A stretch of DNA of 64,000 bases, taken from positions 186,001 through 250,000 of the forward strand of contig JAYQDD010000001.1 of assembly GCA_038138145.1 (NCBI GenBank), read 5' to 3'. The notes under the pieces are model-generated. The model was not told the DNA's origin and ran no database searches. It was given only the letters and a program-made list of their open reading frames with translations. This document shows positions 26,146 through 35,875 of the stretch, piece by piece. Origin of the DNA: UBA3537 sp038138145 (GTDB taxonomy: Bacteria; Bacteroidota; Bacteroidia; Flavobacteriales; Flavobacteriaceae). Position numbers and translations under genes: made by a program. Numbering within the stretch: position 1 is the stretch's first letter; the number at the start of each line of letters is the position of its first letter.

Positions 26146-27435
26146 TTGAGAACGCACCAGCATATTAAGCTTAAAGATAAAGAACAATTCAAAAGGCAAC
26201 TTTTGCAATGGGCCAATACTTTTCAAGAAGTGGTTTGGCTAGATTCTAATGATTATCATCAGACACACAGCAATTTTGACGCTGTTCTGGCCGTGGATGC
26301 ATTTTCGCGTTTACAAACTGATGTCCATCAGGGTTTTGATGCCTTAGATCGCTATACAAAAGCTACTTCAGATTGGTTATTTGGTTATCTTTCTTATGAT
26401 TTAAAAAATGATTTGGAAGATTTAGAATCTTCAAATTTTGATGGGTTAAACTTTCCAGATTTAGTCTTTTTTCAACCCAAAAAAATATTCATGCTTCATG
26501 GTGATGAAGTGCGTATTCATTATCTCAATGAATTTTCCGCTGAAATAGAAGACGATCTTCAAGCCATTAGAAATCAATCTAATTTTTCAAAAAAAAGCGG
26601 ATCTGTACAACTTGAAATATCTTCCAGAACACCAAAAACATCCTATCTTCAAAAGGTCGAAACATTACAACATCATATCAAAAGAGGTGATATTTATGAA
26701 GCCAATTTTTGTCAGGAATTTTTCGCCAATGGTAACATCGATCCATTAGCAACTTTTCACAAACTTCAAGCGCGTTCCACACCACCTTTTTCTGCTTATT
26801 TTAAGAACGGAAATCACTATGCGCTTTCTGCTTCTCCAGAACGGTATTTAAAAAAGAACGGAAGTAAAGTACTTTCACAACCTATAAAAGGCACCTCAAA
26901 ACGGTCTAATAATACTATTGAAGACTTAGAACTGAAAACGAATCTTGAGGCCAACATTAAAGAACGTAGCGAAAATGTAATGATTGTTGATTTGGTGCGT
27001 AACGATTTGTCAAGAATTGCACAAAGAGGCTCTGTAAAAGTTGATGAGCTTTGTGAACCTTACACTTTTGCACAAGTTCATCATTTAATATCCACGGTTG
27101 TAGCCGAAATTAAAGATGATTATTCTTCTATTGATGTGATTAAATCCACCTTCCCTATGGGGAGTATGACTGGTGCCCCTAAAATATCAGCGATGAAACT
27201 TATCGATCGTTTGGAGGATTCAAAACGAGGGTTGTACTCTGGAGCAATAGGTTATTTCACACCGTCTATGGATTTTGATTTTAATGTCGTTATTAGGAGT
27301 ATTTTGTACAACGCGTCAAAAGCCTACATATCATTTTCGGTAGGAAGTGCCATTACGTCCAAAAGTAAGCCAGAATCAGAATATGAAGAATGCCTTGTAA
27401 AAGCGCAAGCACTTAGAGAAGCTCTCGAGAATTAA
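26146..27435 (+). CDS. pabB: Chorismate-binding enzyme, PabB/TrpE family
   Basis: A 429-residue component I of the anthranilate/aminodeoxychorismate synthase family. The chorismate-binding domain (about 165-425) contains KRGDIYEANFCQEFF, SASPERYL, QPIKGTSKRSN, ERSENVMIVDLVRNDLSRI and FPMGSMTGAPKISAMKLID. These favour aminodeoxychorismate synthase (PabB), with PIKGT as the Lys-containing active-site motif. It starts at TTG 26146, because no ATG lies near the N-terminus. It is divergent from the helicase gene, which also starts at TTG, and lies 16 bases before tilS. It supplies p-aminobenzoate for folate. The glutaminase partner gene is not in the window. Confidence 0.85.
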   Translation: MRTHQHIKLKDKEQFKRQLLQWANTFQEVVWLDSNDYHQTHSNFDAVLAVDAFSRLQTDVHQGFDALDRYTKATSDWLFGYLSYDLKNDLEDLESSNFDGLNFPDLVFFQPKKIFMLHGDEVRIHYLNEFSAEIEDDLQAIRNQSNFSKKSGSVQLEISSRTPKTSYLQKVETLQHHIKRGDIYEANFCQEFFANGNIDPLATFHKLQARSTPPFSAYFKNGNHYALSASPERYLKKNGSKVLSQPIKGTSKRSNNTIEDLELKTNLEANIKERSENVMIVDLVRNDLSRIAQRGSVKVDELCEPYTFAQVHHLISTVVAEIKDDYSSIDVIKSTFPMGSMTGAPKISAMKLIDRLEDSKRGLYSGAIGYFTPSMDFDFNVVIRSILYNASKAYISFSVGSAITSKSKPESEYEECLVKAQALREALEN

Positions 27436-27451
27436 TTTGTATTTTTGCAGC

Positions 27452-28780
27452 ATGTTAACTGCATTTGAAGAACATTTAAAACATTATTTTCCAGAACTGT
27501 ACCACCAAAAAATTTTGTTGGCAGTTTCAGGGGGATTAGACAGTATGGTGCTTGTTGATTTATGCCTAAAATCATCGTTAAATATTTCCATTGCACATTG
27601 TAATTTCAAGTTACGAGCGGAGGAAAGTGATGCAGAAGAACGTTTTGTCGTTGATTTTGCCAAAAACCACAACTTGACTGTTTTTTCTGAACAATTTGAC
27701 ACGAATAAATTTGTAGAAAATTCCAAACTATCGGTTCAAATGGCAGCACGTCAATTGCGCTACGATTTTTTTGAACAATTACGAACGCAACATCATTTTG
27801 ATACGCTCTTGACTGCTCATCATGCGGATGATAATTTAGAAACGTTTTTCATCAATATAAATCGAGGTTCAGGAATTGATGGCCTTGTTGGTATCCCAGA
27901 GAAAAATAAATATGTTATCAGACCTTTGTTGCCCTTTTCAAGAGCTCAAATTCTAAGCTATGCTAAAGCCAATGCTGTTAAATGGTGTACGGACAGCAGT
28001 AATGCGGATGTAAAGTATCAGCGTAATCACTTGCGTCATGAACTAATTCCTGTATTGAAGACTGTTTTTCCTTCATTTATGGATGCCTTGAGCACCACAC
28101 AAGCGCACCTTAAAGCTTCACAAAACTTGTTACAAAATCACCTCAAAGATGTAGAAAAAAAAATCATTGAATCCTCAAATTCTGAGGAAGTGCATTATTC
28201 CATTGTTGAGTTAAAAAAGCTTCAACCACTTCGTGCTTATTTGCACCCATTATTTCATCAATTTGGATTCACAGATTATGATGAGCTGTTAAATTTGGTT
28301 AATGCTCAATCTGGAAAGCAAATACATTCTGAAACACACACGATTTTAAAAAATCGGTCATCATTGATTTTAACTAAAAAAAAATCAAATGAACGTTTCT
28401 ATATGACTATCGAAAATGAGAATGCATTCATAAATCTTGACCAATTCGGGATGGCACTTCAATTGCAAAGTTGTTCAGTGCTAAAACAATCTTCCCAAAA
28501 GACAATATTTTTAGATTTAGATAAAATTCAATTTCCACTTGTTTTACGTTCGTGGTCTGAAGGTGATTTTTTTCATCCTTCAGGAATGTCTGGTAAAAAG
28601 AAATTGAGTAAATATTTCAAAGATGAAAAACTTTCTCTAATTCAAAAAGCAAAAGTATTGCTGTTGTGTTATAATGAAGCTATTGTTTGGGTTGTTGGCA
28701 TGCGTTCAGATGCACGCTTTTTGGCGACTTCAAAATCAAAAAATATATTGAAAATAAAACTGTTAGATGCCCATAGTTAA
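27452..28780 (+). CDS. tilS: tRNA(Ile)-lysidine synthetase
   Basis: A 442-residue essential enzyme that changes C34 of the AUA-reading tRNA-Ile to lysidine with ATP and lysine. The PP-loop is ILLAVSGGLDSMVLVDL at about residues 20-36, followed by AHCNFKLRAEESDAEE and LTAHHADDNLETF. The C-terminal TilS domains (about 350-442) include FHPSGMSGKKKLSKYFKDEK. I chose the ATG at 27452, because the upstream alternative has only five extra residues and overlaps a promoter-like TATTTTTG at 27440-27447. If that element is active the transcript would be close to leaderless. The end overlaps the hydrolase gene by 14 bases. Confidence 0.93.
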   Translation: MLTAFEEHLKHYFPELYHQKILLAVSGGLDSMVLVDLCLKSSLNISIAHCNFKLRAEESDAEERFVVDFAKNHNLTVFSEQFDTNKFVENSKLSVQMAARQLRYDFFEQLRTQHHFDTLLTAHHADDNLETFFININRGSGIDGLVGIPEKNKYVIRPLLPFSRAQILSYAKANAVKWCTDSSNADVKYQRNHLRHELIPVLKTVFPSFMDALSTTQAHLKASQNLLQNHLKDVEKKIIESSNSEEVHYSIVELKKLQPLRAYLHPLFHQFGFTDYDELLNLVNAQSGKQIHSETHTILKNRSSLILTKKKSNERFYMTIENENAFINLDQFGMALQLQSCSVLKQSSQKTIFLDLDKIQFPLVLRSWSEGDFFHPSGMSGKKKLSKYFKDEKLSLIQKAKVLLLCYNEAIVWVVGMRSDARFLATSKSKNILKIKLLDAHS

Positions 28781-29726
28781 ATCTTATTTCACGCCCAGAT
28801 TTTTATTTAAAAGCGCATTTATTTCCACGGTATTTTCGGGTTTATTTCGCCGTGTAAAAATTGATCAACAACGAGAGCGTATAACCTTACGTGATGGAGA
28901 TTTTATGGATTTAGATTGGAGTAGTGGAGCAAAACCCTCAAAACAGCTTGTAGTTTTACTTCATGGAATGGAAGGCCATGGACAACGTCCTTATGTTTCA
29001 GGTGTGGCAAAGTATTTTAATGCCCATGATATTGATGCTGTTTGTGTGAACTTTAGAAGTTGCAGTGGTGAACAAAACAAAAAATTCTCTACGTTTCATT
29101 CTGGGCAAACAGATGATTTACAAGATGTTATTGCTCATATACTCAAAAACTATTCATACACGTCTATTTTCCTAAAAGGCATAAGCTTGGGTGGAAATAT
29201 TGTTTTAAAGTATTTAGGTGAGGGTAACGCCATACCGTCCAAAATTAAGGGCGCTATGGCAGTATCGGTTCCTATAGATCTGGCCTCATCTTCAAAAGCA
29301 TTACATCAATTCAAAAATATATTATTCCATATATATTTTATGATTGGTTTGAAGTACAAATTAATGCAAAAACAACGCCAATTTCCAGAGCGAATTTCCA
29401 GAAAAACATTATATTCTGTTTGGACACTTCGTGCTTTGGATGAGGTGTATACTGCTAAAGCGAATGGGTTTAAAGATATAGCGGATTATCATCAAAAATC
29501 GAGTAGTCTACACTATTTATCTTCTATAAAAACACCAGTGTTGTTGCTGAATGCTAAAAATGATTCATTTTTAACGCCTTCATGTTTTCCGTACGACATT
29601 GCGCGCAAAAGTTCCTTTGTACATTTGGAAACGCCAAAATACGGAGGTCATGTTGGTTTTGTGACTAAAGACAATATATATTACAACGAAAAAAGAGCTT
29701 TAGCATTCTTTCGAGAACTTCAGTAG
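28767..29726 (+). CDS. Alpha/beta hydrolase, YheT-like
   Basis: A 319-residue serine hydrolase. Features are VLLHGMEGHGQRPYVSGVAK (oxyanion-hole region), the nucleophile elbow GISLGGNI with Ser at about residue 135, an acidic residue in NAKNDSFLTP, and a late His in YGGHVGFV completing the triad. The arrangement matches the YheT/YbbH-type family with an internal lid region. The substrate is unknown; esterase activity is plausible. The start overlaps tilS by 14 bases and the end overlaps the convergent maf gene by 27 bases. Confidence 0.88.
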   Translation: MPIVKSYFTPRFLFKSAFISTVFSGLFRRVKIDQQRERITLRDGDFMDLDWSSGAKPSKQLVVLLHGMEGHGQRPYVSGVAKYFNAHDIDAVCVNFRSCSGEQNKKFSTFHSGQTDDLQDVIAHILKNYSYTSIFLKGISLGGNIVLKYLGEGNAIPSKIKGAMAVSVPIDLASSSKALHQFKNILFHIYFMIGLKYKLMQKQRQFPERISRKTLYSVWTLRALDEVYTAKANGFKDIADYHQKSSSLHYLSSIKTPVLLLNAKNDSFLTPSCFPYDIARKSSFVHLETPKYGGHVGFVTKDNIYYNEKRALAFFRELQ

Positions 29727-30293
29727 TTGAGTATATATTTTGTCAATAGGAAAACCCATTACATTGTAATAGGAGCCCTCAATTTTTGTGATTCCAATTT
29801 GCCCTATCCAATCCTGTATACCATAAGCACCAGCTTTGTCCATAGGATTGAAGTGTTGCACGTAAAAATGAATTTCTTGCTGGGTTAATGTTTTAAATGT
29901 TACTTTGGTAGAGGAATGAAAAACAATTTCGCGGTCTATTGTTTTTAGACAAACAGAGGTAATGACCTCATGGGTATTCCCGCTGAGGTTGAGCAACATT
30001 TGAACAGCATTTTCTTTTGATGTTGGTTTGCCCAGAGCTGTGTTGTTGTGCAATACAATGGTATCGCTTGTGATTAGAATATCTTGAGGGTCTAATTCCT
30101 CTACAAATGCATTGGATTTCAACTTTGCTAGATAATCGGAAATTGCACTATGGGATAGGTTGTTTGGGTAATGTTCTTCGATGTGTTTTAGCCGTACTTC
30201 AAAAGGGATACCTAAAGTTTTGAGCAGTTCTTGCCGTCTTGGCGATGCTGATGCTAAGATGAGGTTTTTATCCTTTAAATAGTCTTTTAGCAT
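29700..30293 (-). CDS. maf: Maf family nucleotide pyrophosphatase
   Basis: A 197-residue Maf/Ham1-fold enzyme that hydrolyses noncanonical or modified nucleoside triphosphates. The signature LILASASPRRQELLKTLGIPF is near the N-terminus and ILITSDTIV carries the catalytic Asp. Related features are KPTSKENAVQMLLNLSGNTH and DKAGAYGIQDW. It is 9 bases downstream of the KdsC-like phosphatase gene and forms a small operon with it and the DUF2520 gene, an order found in other flavobacteria. Maf proteins have been linked to septum inhibition, but the enzymatic role is better supported. Confidence 0.94.
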   Translation of the reverse strand: MLKDYLKDKNLILASASPRRQELLKTLGIPFEVRLKHIEEHYPNNLSHSAISDYLAKLKSNAFVEELDPQDILITSDTIVLHNNTALGKPTSKENAVQMLLNLSGNTHEVITSVCLKTIDREIVFHSSTKVTFKTLTQQEIHFYVQHFNPMDKAGAYGIQDWIGQIGITKIEGSYYNVMGFPIDKIYTQLLKFSKEC

Positions 30294-30302
30294 GGTTAGT
30301 GT

Positions 30303-30833
30303 TTAATCATTTTGAGCATCAAAATCATTCATCCACAATCCTTTAACCTTCATGATTTGCTCTATAACATCTCGAGCTGCACCACAACCCCCGTTTACAT
30401 GAGAAATATAATCAGAAATCGCTTTAATTTCTGGTGCTGCATCTTGTGGACAGCAGGGTAGCCCCACGAGTTTCATTACTGGAAAGTCTGGAATATCATC
30501 ACCCATGTACAGAACCTCATCTGCGTTTAAGTTGTATTTTTCCAATAATTGGTTGTAGTGCTGTACTTTATCGTGCGCTCCCAAAATAATCTCCTTTATA
30601 CCTAAACCTTCTAAGCGCTGACGAACACCTTCATTTTTCCCACCAGAGATGATACAAATATTCAATCCTGCTTCAACAGCAGCGCGTAGCGCATAGCCAT
30701 CTCTTGTATGCATTTTACGAAGTAAATCGCCATTAGTGGTCACCAAAAGCGAACTATCGGTAAGTACACCATCTATATCAAAAATGAGCGTAGTTATGTT
30801 TTTCAATAGCGCTTTGTAATTTTTTTTAGCCAT
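30303..30833 (-). CDS. HAD phosphatase, KdsC type
   Basis: A 176-residue HAD-superfamily subclass C0 phosphatase. Motif I is LIFDIDGVLTD (residues 13-23) with the two catalytic Asp, motif II is IISGG, and motifs III/IV fall in GAHDK...LYMGDDIPDFPVM. It resembles KdsC (3-deoxy-D-manno-octulosonate 8-phosphate phosphatase), which acts in lipopolysaccharide core synthesis as a tetramer without a cap domain. The gene overlaps DUF2520 by 8 bases and is followed by maf after 9 bases. The substrate is inferred, not shown. Confidence 0.9.
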   Translation of the reverse strand: MAKKNYKALLKNITTLIFDIDGVLTDSSLLVTTNGDLLRKMHTRDGYALRAAVEAGLNICIISGGKNEGVRQRLEGLGIKEIILGAHDKVQHYNQLLEKYNLNADEVLYMGDDIPDFPVMKLVGLPCCPQDAAPEIKAISDYISHVNGGCGAARDVIEQIMKVKGLWMNDFDAQND

Positions 30834-31584
30834 GAGTTTTTTGAATTAATGTTGTTAATTGCTCGTAAAGTTTTTTGTAATCTGGATAATTTTCTAAAAG
30901 TTTCAAATGAGTGCGTACGGTTTTTTGATCACGTCTTTTTGCTGGTCCCGTTTGTGCCATATAGGGGGATATATGGTTTATTTTTTTTGCAGTTTCTGAA
31001 ATTAAAGGTTTTAAAATTTCAAAATCCAAACTTTTTTCATCGGTTAGTTCATGAGCAATACGGTATAGCTGATTGGCAAAATTATTCACAAAAACTGCAG
31101 ACAAATGCAATGCTTGTCGTTGCTGGGAATCAATGGTGTATACAGGACTTCCCAAGTGTTCAGCCAACGTTTTAAGCAAAAGCCGATCGCCTTTATTTGT
31201 AGTTTCAATGCATATGGGCACATCTTTGAAATCTAATGGAGCAGTCTTTGAAAAGGTTTGTAATGGGTAAAAAACACCACGTCTGTTTTTGTTATTTAGA
31301 AACCGCATAGGTACACTTCCTGAAGTATGTACAACCAAACGATTTTCAAATGGAAGTTGATTGGATAGTTCTTCGACATGGCCATCACTAACCGCTAAGA
31401 TATACACATCAGCATCGGCGAGATCATTCAAATCATGCACCTGAGTAACGTCCATCAAAGTTGTAGAACTATCAATTTTTGATCTGTTGTACCATTGGGT
31501 AAGTTTTAATTGTTCAGCGCTGTTAATGGCATTACACAAGTGTGTACCTACATGTCCAGCTCCTAAAACAACTACAGAAATCAT
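30826..31584 (-). CDS. Rossmann-fold and DUF2520 domain protein
   Basis: A 252-residue protein. The N-terminal dinucleotide-binding motif VVLGAGHVGTHLCNAI is followed by a pyrroline-carboxylate-reductase-like fold (ADVYILAVSDGHVEELS) and the C-terminal helical DUF2520 domain (QRQALHLSAVFVNNFANQLY). It resembles ProC/ketopantoate-reductase-like NADP oxidoreductases, but the substrate is unknown. It is the first gene of the run with the KdsC-like phosphatase and maf, overlapping the former by 8 bases. Expression probably starts in the 150-base region shared with ccsBA. Confidence 0.88.
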   Translation of the reverse strand: MISVVVLGAGHVGTHLCNAINSAEQLKLTQWYNRSKIDSSTTLMDVTQVHDLNDLADADVYILAVSDGHVEELSNQLPFENRLVVHTSGSVPMRFLNNKNRRGVFYPLQTFSKTAPLDFKDVPICIETTNKGDRLLLKTLAEHLGSPVYTIDSQQRQALHLSAVFVNNFANQLYRIAHELTDEKSLDFEILKPLISETAKKINHISPYMAQTGPAKRRDQKTVRTHLKLLENYPDYKKLYEQLTTLIQKTHG

Positions 31585-31734
31585 AACGCTAATTTACGCA
31601 AGAATCAGGTCTTTTAAAAGTTTACAAACTGCTTTATGAAATAATTATTAAAATTAGTGTTAAAACCATCATTTTAAAATTACTTTTTTGCAAAAAGTAA
31701 GTACCTTTGTCATCCACAAAATTTGTCATTTTTA

Positions 31735-34700
31735 ATGCTCAAAAAAATAGCTAACATCCTTTTTTCTACCCGTCTTACAGCAGTTCTGTTTATCGTTTAT
31801 GCCGTAGCTATGGCCGTTGGTACTTTTTTGGATCAAGGGCAAAGTACATCACCAACTCCATATTCGCGAACACTAATTTATAACGCCTGGTGGTTTGAAG
31901 CTATTATGGTGCTGTTTATGGCCAATTTTGTGGGCAATATTTTTAGATACCGTTTGTTACGTAAAGAAAAATGGGCCACACTCACGCTGCATTTATCTTT
32001 TATTTTTATTCTTTTTGGTGCATTCATTACACGCTACTACGGATTCGAGGGGATGATGTCCATTCGCGAAGGTGCAACAGAAAACACTTATTTATCTCAA
32101 AAAACATATTTGACAACCTACATCGATGGCGATTATAAAATAGATGGCCAACTCCAACGCCTTGTACACAATGATGAAGTTGATTTTTCTCCACGATTAG
32201 AAAATGAATATACTTTAGACACTGAGTATGGAAATACGCCTGTAAGCATTATACTTACGGAATTTATTTCTGGTGCTGAAGAAGATATAGTTCCAGATGA
32301 TAATGGAGAATATTACTTAAAGTTGGTAGAAGCGGGTGGGGGCGCACCACACAATCACTTCTTAAAACTTGGGCAAGTAAGCAGTATTCACAATGTACTG
32401 TACGCGCTAAACAAACCCACCTCAGGAGCGATCAATTTGACTTATTCTGATCAGGGTTTAACCATTCAATCTCCATTTGAAGGAGAATACATGACCATGG
32501 CAACAGGTACACAAGGCAGACTTGTAAAAGATAGTATTCAACCATTGCAGCTACGTTCTCGCTATATCATTGGTAATCAAGCAGTTGTATTTCCAAAACC
32601 GGTCATAAAAGGCGTATTTGATGTGGTTAAAAAATCTGAACTTCTCAAAGGTGATGAAGATGGTATTGCCCTTCAAGTGGCTGCAAATGGAGAAACTAAA
32701 ACTGTAAAATTGCTCGGGGGTAAGGGGATGAGTAACCCCTTTAAACAAGTTACTGTTGGCGGTCTCGATTTTGCTTTTAAATATGGCTCAAAGATATTGG
32801 AGCTTCCTTTTGATATCAAACTCAATGATTTTATTGCAGAGCGTTATCCAGGCACCGAAAAAAGCTATTCATCATTTGAAAGTAAGGTTACTGTTTTTGA
32901 TAAGAACGAAGGCGATTTTGATTTTCATATTTACATGAATAATATTCTAAATCATAGAGGCTATAAGTTTTTTCAATCCTCTTTTGATCCCGACGAAAAA
33001 GGAACTATTTTATCTGTAAATCACGATTATTGGGGCACTTGGTTTACCTATCTTGGGTATTATTTATTGTATTTTGGTTTAATGGCTATTTTACTCAGTA
33101 AAGGCGCTAGAATGGAAGTTTTACGCAAGCAATTGGATAAAATAAAACGTAAAAAAGCTACACTTAGCGTTGTACTATTTACATTATTTTCTCTAAGCGG
33201 TTTTTCCCAAACAACACATACTTCAAATCATCAAATGCTTCGTCCTACAGAGCAACAAATAGATTCTATATTACTAGCCAATATCACCCCTGTCGAGGAG
33301 TCAGAACGATTTGGTCATTTGGTGATTCAAGATTCAGACGGACGGATGAAACCTGTGAATACTTATGCTTCGGAACTACTGAGAAAACTTTCCAAAAAGG
33401 ATACTTATCAAAATTTTACAGCCGATCAAGTGTTTTTATCCATGCAAGAGAGCCCTCAGTTGTGGTACAATGTTCCAGTAATTTATTTAAAACCAAAAAA
33501 AGCCGATACGATTCGTAACTTAATAGGTATTCCAAAAAAGCAAAAGCATGCTGCACTCATTGATTTTTTGGATAAGAACTTAAATTACAAGCTTGGCCCT
33601 TACCTCGAAGATGCCTACAGTGCTCAAGTACCTACAGCAATACAAAAAGAGTTTAAAGAGGCCGATCAGCGTGTGAGTCTATTGTTTAATACGCTGGAAG
33701 GCGATGCCCTACGTCTTTTTCCAATTCCAGACGATGAAAACAACAAATGGGTTTCCCCTAAAGAATTTGTCCAAAAAGAGTTTGTTTTGACGGATTCTTT
33801 GTACGCCAACTTTATCCGAACAGGATTTTTGGCCTATTTGGCGACTTTACAGAATGATAAGATGCAAAAAACTGATTTTGCTCAAAGTCAAAAACTATTA
33901 GCAGCACTAAAGAAAACGCAAAAGCGATATGGCGGAGATGCCATGCTTTCGGATGAAAAAATTGATGCTGAGATTGCATACAACACATACGATATTTTTA
34001 AAAAATTATTCAGTTGGTATATGTATGCCAGCAGTTTGATGTTTGTCTTATTAATTGTTCAGATTTTAAGAGACAAAAGTAAAGTATTGAAACTATCGGT
34101 AAATATCTTTAAAGTTTTACTATATGTTTGCTTTGGTTTACACACTGCTGGGCTGATTGCACGATGGTATATTTCTGGTCATGCGCCATGGAGTGATGCT
34201 TACGAATCTATGATTTATGTGGCTTGGGCAACGATGGCATTTGGCGTAATGCTCGGCCAAAAAAGCAACCTCACTTTTGCCTCTACAGCATTTGTGACAG
34301 CCATGATTTTGATGATCGCGCATTGGAATTGGATGGATCCCTCAATTGGTAATTTACAACCCGTATTGAACAGTTATTGGCTGATGATTCATGTGGCTAT
34401 CATTGTTGGAAGTTACGGCCCATTTGCTTTGGGTATGATTTTAGGAATCATCTGTCTTTTATTGATGATTTTGACGACCAAAAAGAATAAAACCAAAATG
34501 GAGTTGAATATCAAAGAGCTAACCGTTATAAACGAAATGGCGCTAACAGTTGGTTTAGTGATGCTCACCATTGGCAATTTCTTAGGCGGTATGTGGGCCA
34601 ATGAGAGTTGGGGGCGTTATTGGGGATGGGATCCCAAAGAAACGTGGGCGCTTATTAGTATTATGATCTACGCTTTTGTAATTCATATGCGTTTAGTTCC

Positions 34701-34920
34701 AGGGCTTAGAAACCGATTGATTTTTAACATTGCTTCAGTGCTCGCATTTGGAAGTATTCTGATGACGTATTTTGGCGTGAATTTTTACCTCGCTGGATTA
34801 CATTCATATGCAAAGGACGATCAAGAAATCAGCATCACCTACATTGGCGCTAGTCTGCTTATAATTACTATTTTGAGTGTATTGGCTTACACAAAGCACC
34901 GAAAGTTTTATGCCAAATAA
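31735..34920 (+). CDS. ccsBA: Fused cytochrome c biogenesis protein CcsBA
   Basis: A 1061-residue system II heme handling and attachment protein. I took ATG 31735 (MLKKIANILFSTRL); four codons upstream lies a TTG. The N-terminal ResB/CcsB-like part has membrane segments at about 10-30, 45-65, 78-96 and 435-455. A soluble periplasmic-type segment of several hundred residues follows, with an AXA-like hydrophobic stretch at about 478-495. The C-terminal CcsA part has about seven helices and the tryptophan-rich heme signature WGRYWGWDPKETWALI. Conserved His for heme axial ligation occur near GLHTAGLIARWYISGH and LMIHVAI. A TACCTTTG element at 31702-31709 is a candidate promoter. Fusion of both subunits is normal in Bacteroidota and epsilonproteobacteria. 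Confidence 0.92.
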   Translation: MLKKIANILFSTRLTAVLFIVYAVAMAVGTFLDQGQSTSPTPYSRTLIYNAWWFEAIMVLFMANFVGNIFRYRLLRKEKWATLTLHLSFIFILFGAFITRYYGFEGMMSIREGATENTYLSQKTYLTTYIDGDYKIDGQLQRLVHNDEVDFSPRLENEYTLDTEYGNTPVSIILTEFISGAEEDIVPDDNGEYYLKLVEAGGGAPHNHFLKLGQVSSIHNVLYALNKPTSGAINLTYSDQGLTIQSPFEGEYMTMATGTQGRLVKDSIQPLQLRSRYIIGNQAVVFPKPVIKGVFDVVKKSELLKGDEDGIALQVAANGETKTVKLLGGKGMSNPFKQVTVGGLDFAFKYGSKILELPFDIKLNDFIAERYPGTEKSYSSFESKVTVFDKNEGDFDFHIYMNNILNHRGYKFFQSSFDPDEKGTILSVNHDYWGTWFTYLGYYLLYFGLMAILLSKGARMEVLRKQLDKIKRKKATLSVVLFTLFSLSGFSQTTHTSNHQMLRPTEQQIDSILLANITPVEESERFGHLVIQDSDGRMKPVNTYASELLRKLSKKDTYQNFTADQVFLSMQESPQLWYNVPVIYLKPKKADTIRNLIGIPKKQKHAALIDFLDKNLNYKLGPYLEDAYSAQVPTAIQKEFKEADQRVSLLFNTLEGDALRLFPIPDDENNKWVSPKEFVQKEFVLTDSLYANFIRTGFLAYLATLQNDKMQKTDFAQSQKLLAALKKTQKRYGGDAMLSDEKIDAEIAYNTYDIFKKLFSWYMYASSLMFVLLIVQILRDKSKVLKLSVNIFKVLLYVCFGLHTAGLIARWYISGHAPWSDAYESMIYVAWATMAFGVMLGQKSNLTFASTAFVTAMILMIAHWNWMDPSIGNLQPVLNSYWLMIHVAIIVGSYGPFALGMILGIICLLLMILTTKKNKTKMELNIKELTVINEMALTVGLVMLTIGNFLGGMWANESWGRYWGWDPKETWALISIMIYAFVIHMRLVPGLRNRLIFNIASVLAFGSILMTYFGVNFYLAGLHSYAKDDQEISITYIGASLLIITILSVLAYTKHRKFYAK

Positions 34921-34923
34921 AGC

Positions 34924-35583
34924 TTAGTCTAATATACTTTGGATGCGCTCAAAGTTGATTTCTTTATAATCCGAAATCAACATATCGGCAAGTTTATAAT
35001 CTTGGTTTTTGGAATGTTCACTTTTGTACGCCACACAAAAAATACCAGCACTTTTTGCGGCTTTTATACCGTTGGTAGAATCCTCAATCACGATGCATTC
35101 ATTTGGTAAAACACCTGCAGATGCAGCGGCTTTGATAAAAATTTCTGGGTGTGGCTTTGAAGCTTTTAAATCGGCACCACTCAATTTGTCTGTGAAATAT
35201 TGGTCTAAATCAAAGCGTTTCATGACGTTATTGATGGTAAACATAGAAGCAGAGGAGGCGAGTACCAGTATCAAACCATTAGCGTGGTAATCCAATATCA
35301 AATCTTTGACACCTTCCAATAGTTGTAAATCATCATCCTCAAAAAAGAGTTTGGTAAAATTATCTCGCTTGATTTGTACCAATTCTTGGGGGTTTTGTTG
35401 AAGATTAAAATGTGTGCAAAGCTGAACACAAATGCCGTAGGTCGATTGCCCTGTAAACCCATCATACATTTCTGAACGCACATCAATTCCAACTTCAGAA
35501 AACATCTGTTGATACGCTTTGTGGTGTAGGGGTTCGGTGTCTACTAGTACACCATCCATATCGAATAAAACAGCTTTAAGCAT
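34924..35583 (-). CDS. HAD hydrolase, beta-phosphoglucomutase/phosphatase type
   Basis: A 219-residue HAD subfamily IA protein. I chose the ATG at 35583 so that the chain begins MLKAVLFDMDGVLVDTEPLH, the usual position of motif I with the two catalytic Asp. The cap domain follows (about 15-80), then motif II VLASSASM, the Lys region KASKPHPEIF, and motif IV VIEDSTNGIKAAKSAG. It may be a phosphatase on sugar phosphates or a phosphoglucomutase; the sequence does not decide. It converges on ccsBA with 3 bases between them. Confidence 0.88.
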   Translation of the reverse strand: MLKAVLFDMDGVLVDTEPLHHKAYQQMFSEVGIDVRSEMYDGFTGQSTYGICVQLCTHFNLQQNPQELVQIKRDNFTKLFFEDDDLQLLEGVKDLILDYHANGLILVLASSASMFTINNVMKRFDLDQYFTDKLSGADLKASKPHPEIFIKAAASAGVLPNECIVIEDSTNGIKAAKSAGIFCVAYKSEHSKNQDYKLADMLISDYKEINFERIQSILD

Positions 35584-35689
35584 CATTAGTTTTTTGCGAA
35601 GATAATTCTTCAAGATTATATTTTTTCCATTTTATTGAACAATTAATATTATTTTTTTTCTATTTTTAAGGTCTAAAATTTATGCTTCA

Positions 35690-35875
35690 ATGAAATTTGT
35701 AAAATTATTAGGAATCACCAATACACTGTTGTTGCTTTTGTGTGTTCTTATTATTATAGTGTCTGAATATTTATTTTTTTCAGGACATCAATTACACGGA
35801 ATTTTTGTAGGGATCTGGGCGCCTATGCTTGTTGGTCTAATGATATTTTTTAAACTCTTTCGCCTTGGCCGCTAA
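35690..35875 (+). CDS. Small two-helix membrane protein
   Basis: A 61-residue protein that I do not recognise. It starts with a short basic N-terminus, has a first hydrophobic segment (NTLLLLLCVLIIIVSEYLFF, about 11-30) and a second (FVGIWAPMLVGLMIFFKLF, about 39-57), with a basic end (LFRLGR). It reads as two membrane helices with a short GHQLHG loop. It is the first of two closely spaced small ORFs, and the second begins inside its last codons in another frame. It precedes the transsulfuration-type enzyme gene in the same direction, about 115 bases away. Confidence 0.65.
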   Translation: MKFVKLLGITNTLLLLLCVLIIIVSEYLFFSGHQLHGIFVGIWAPMLVGLMIFFKLFRLGR

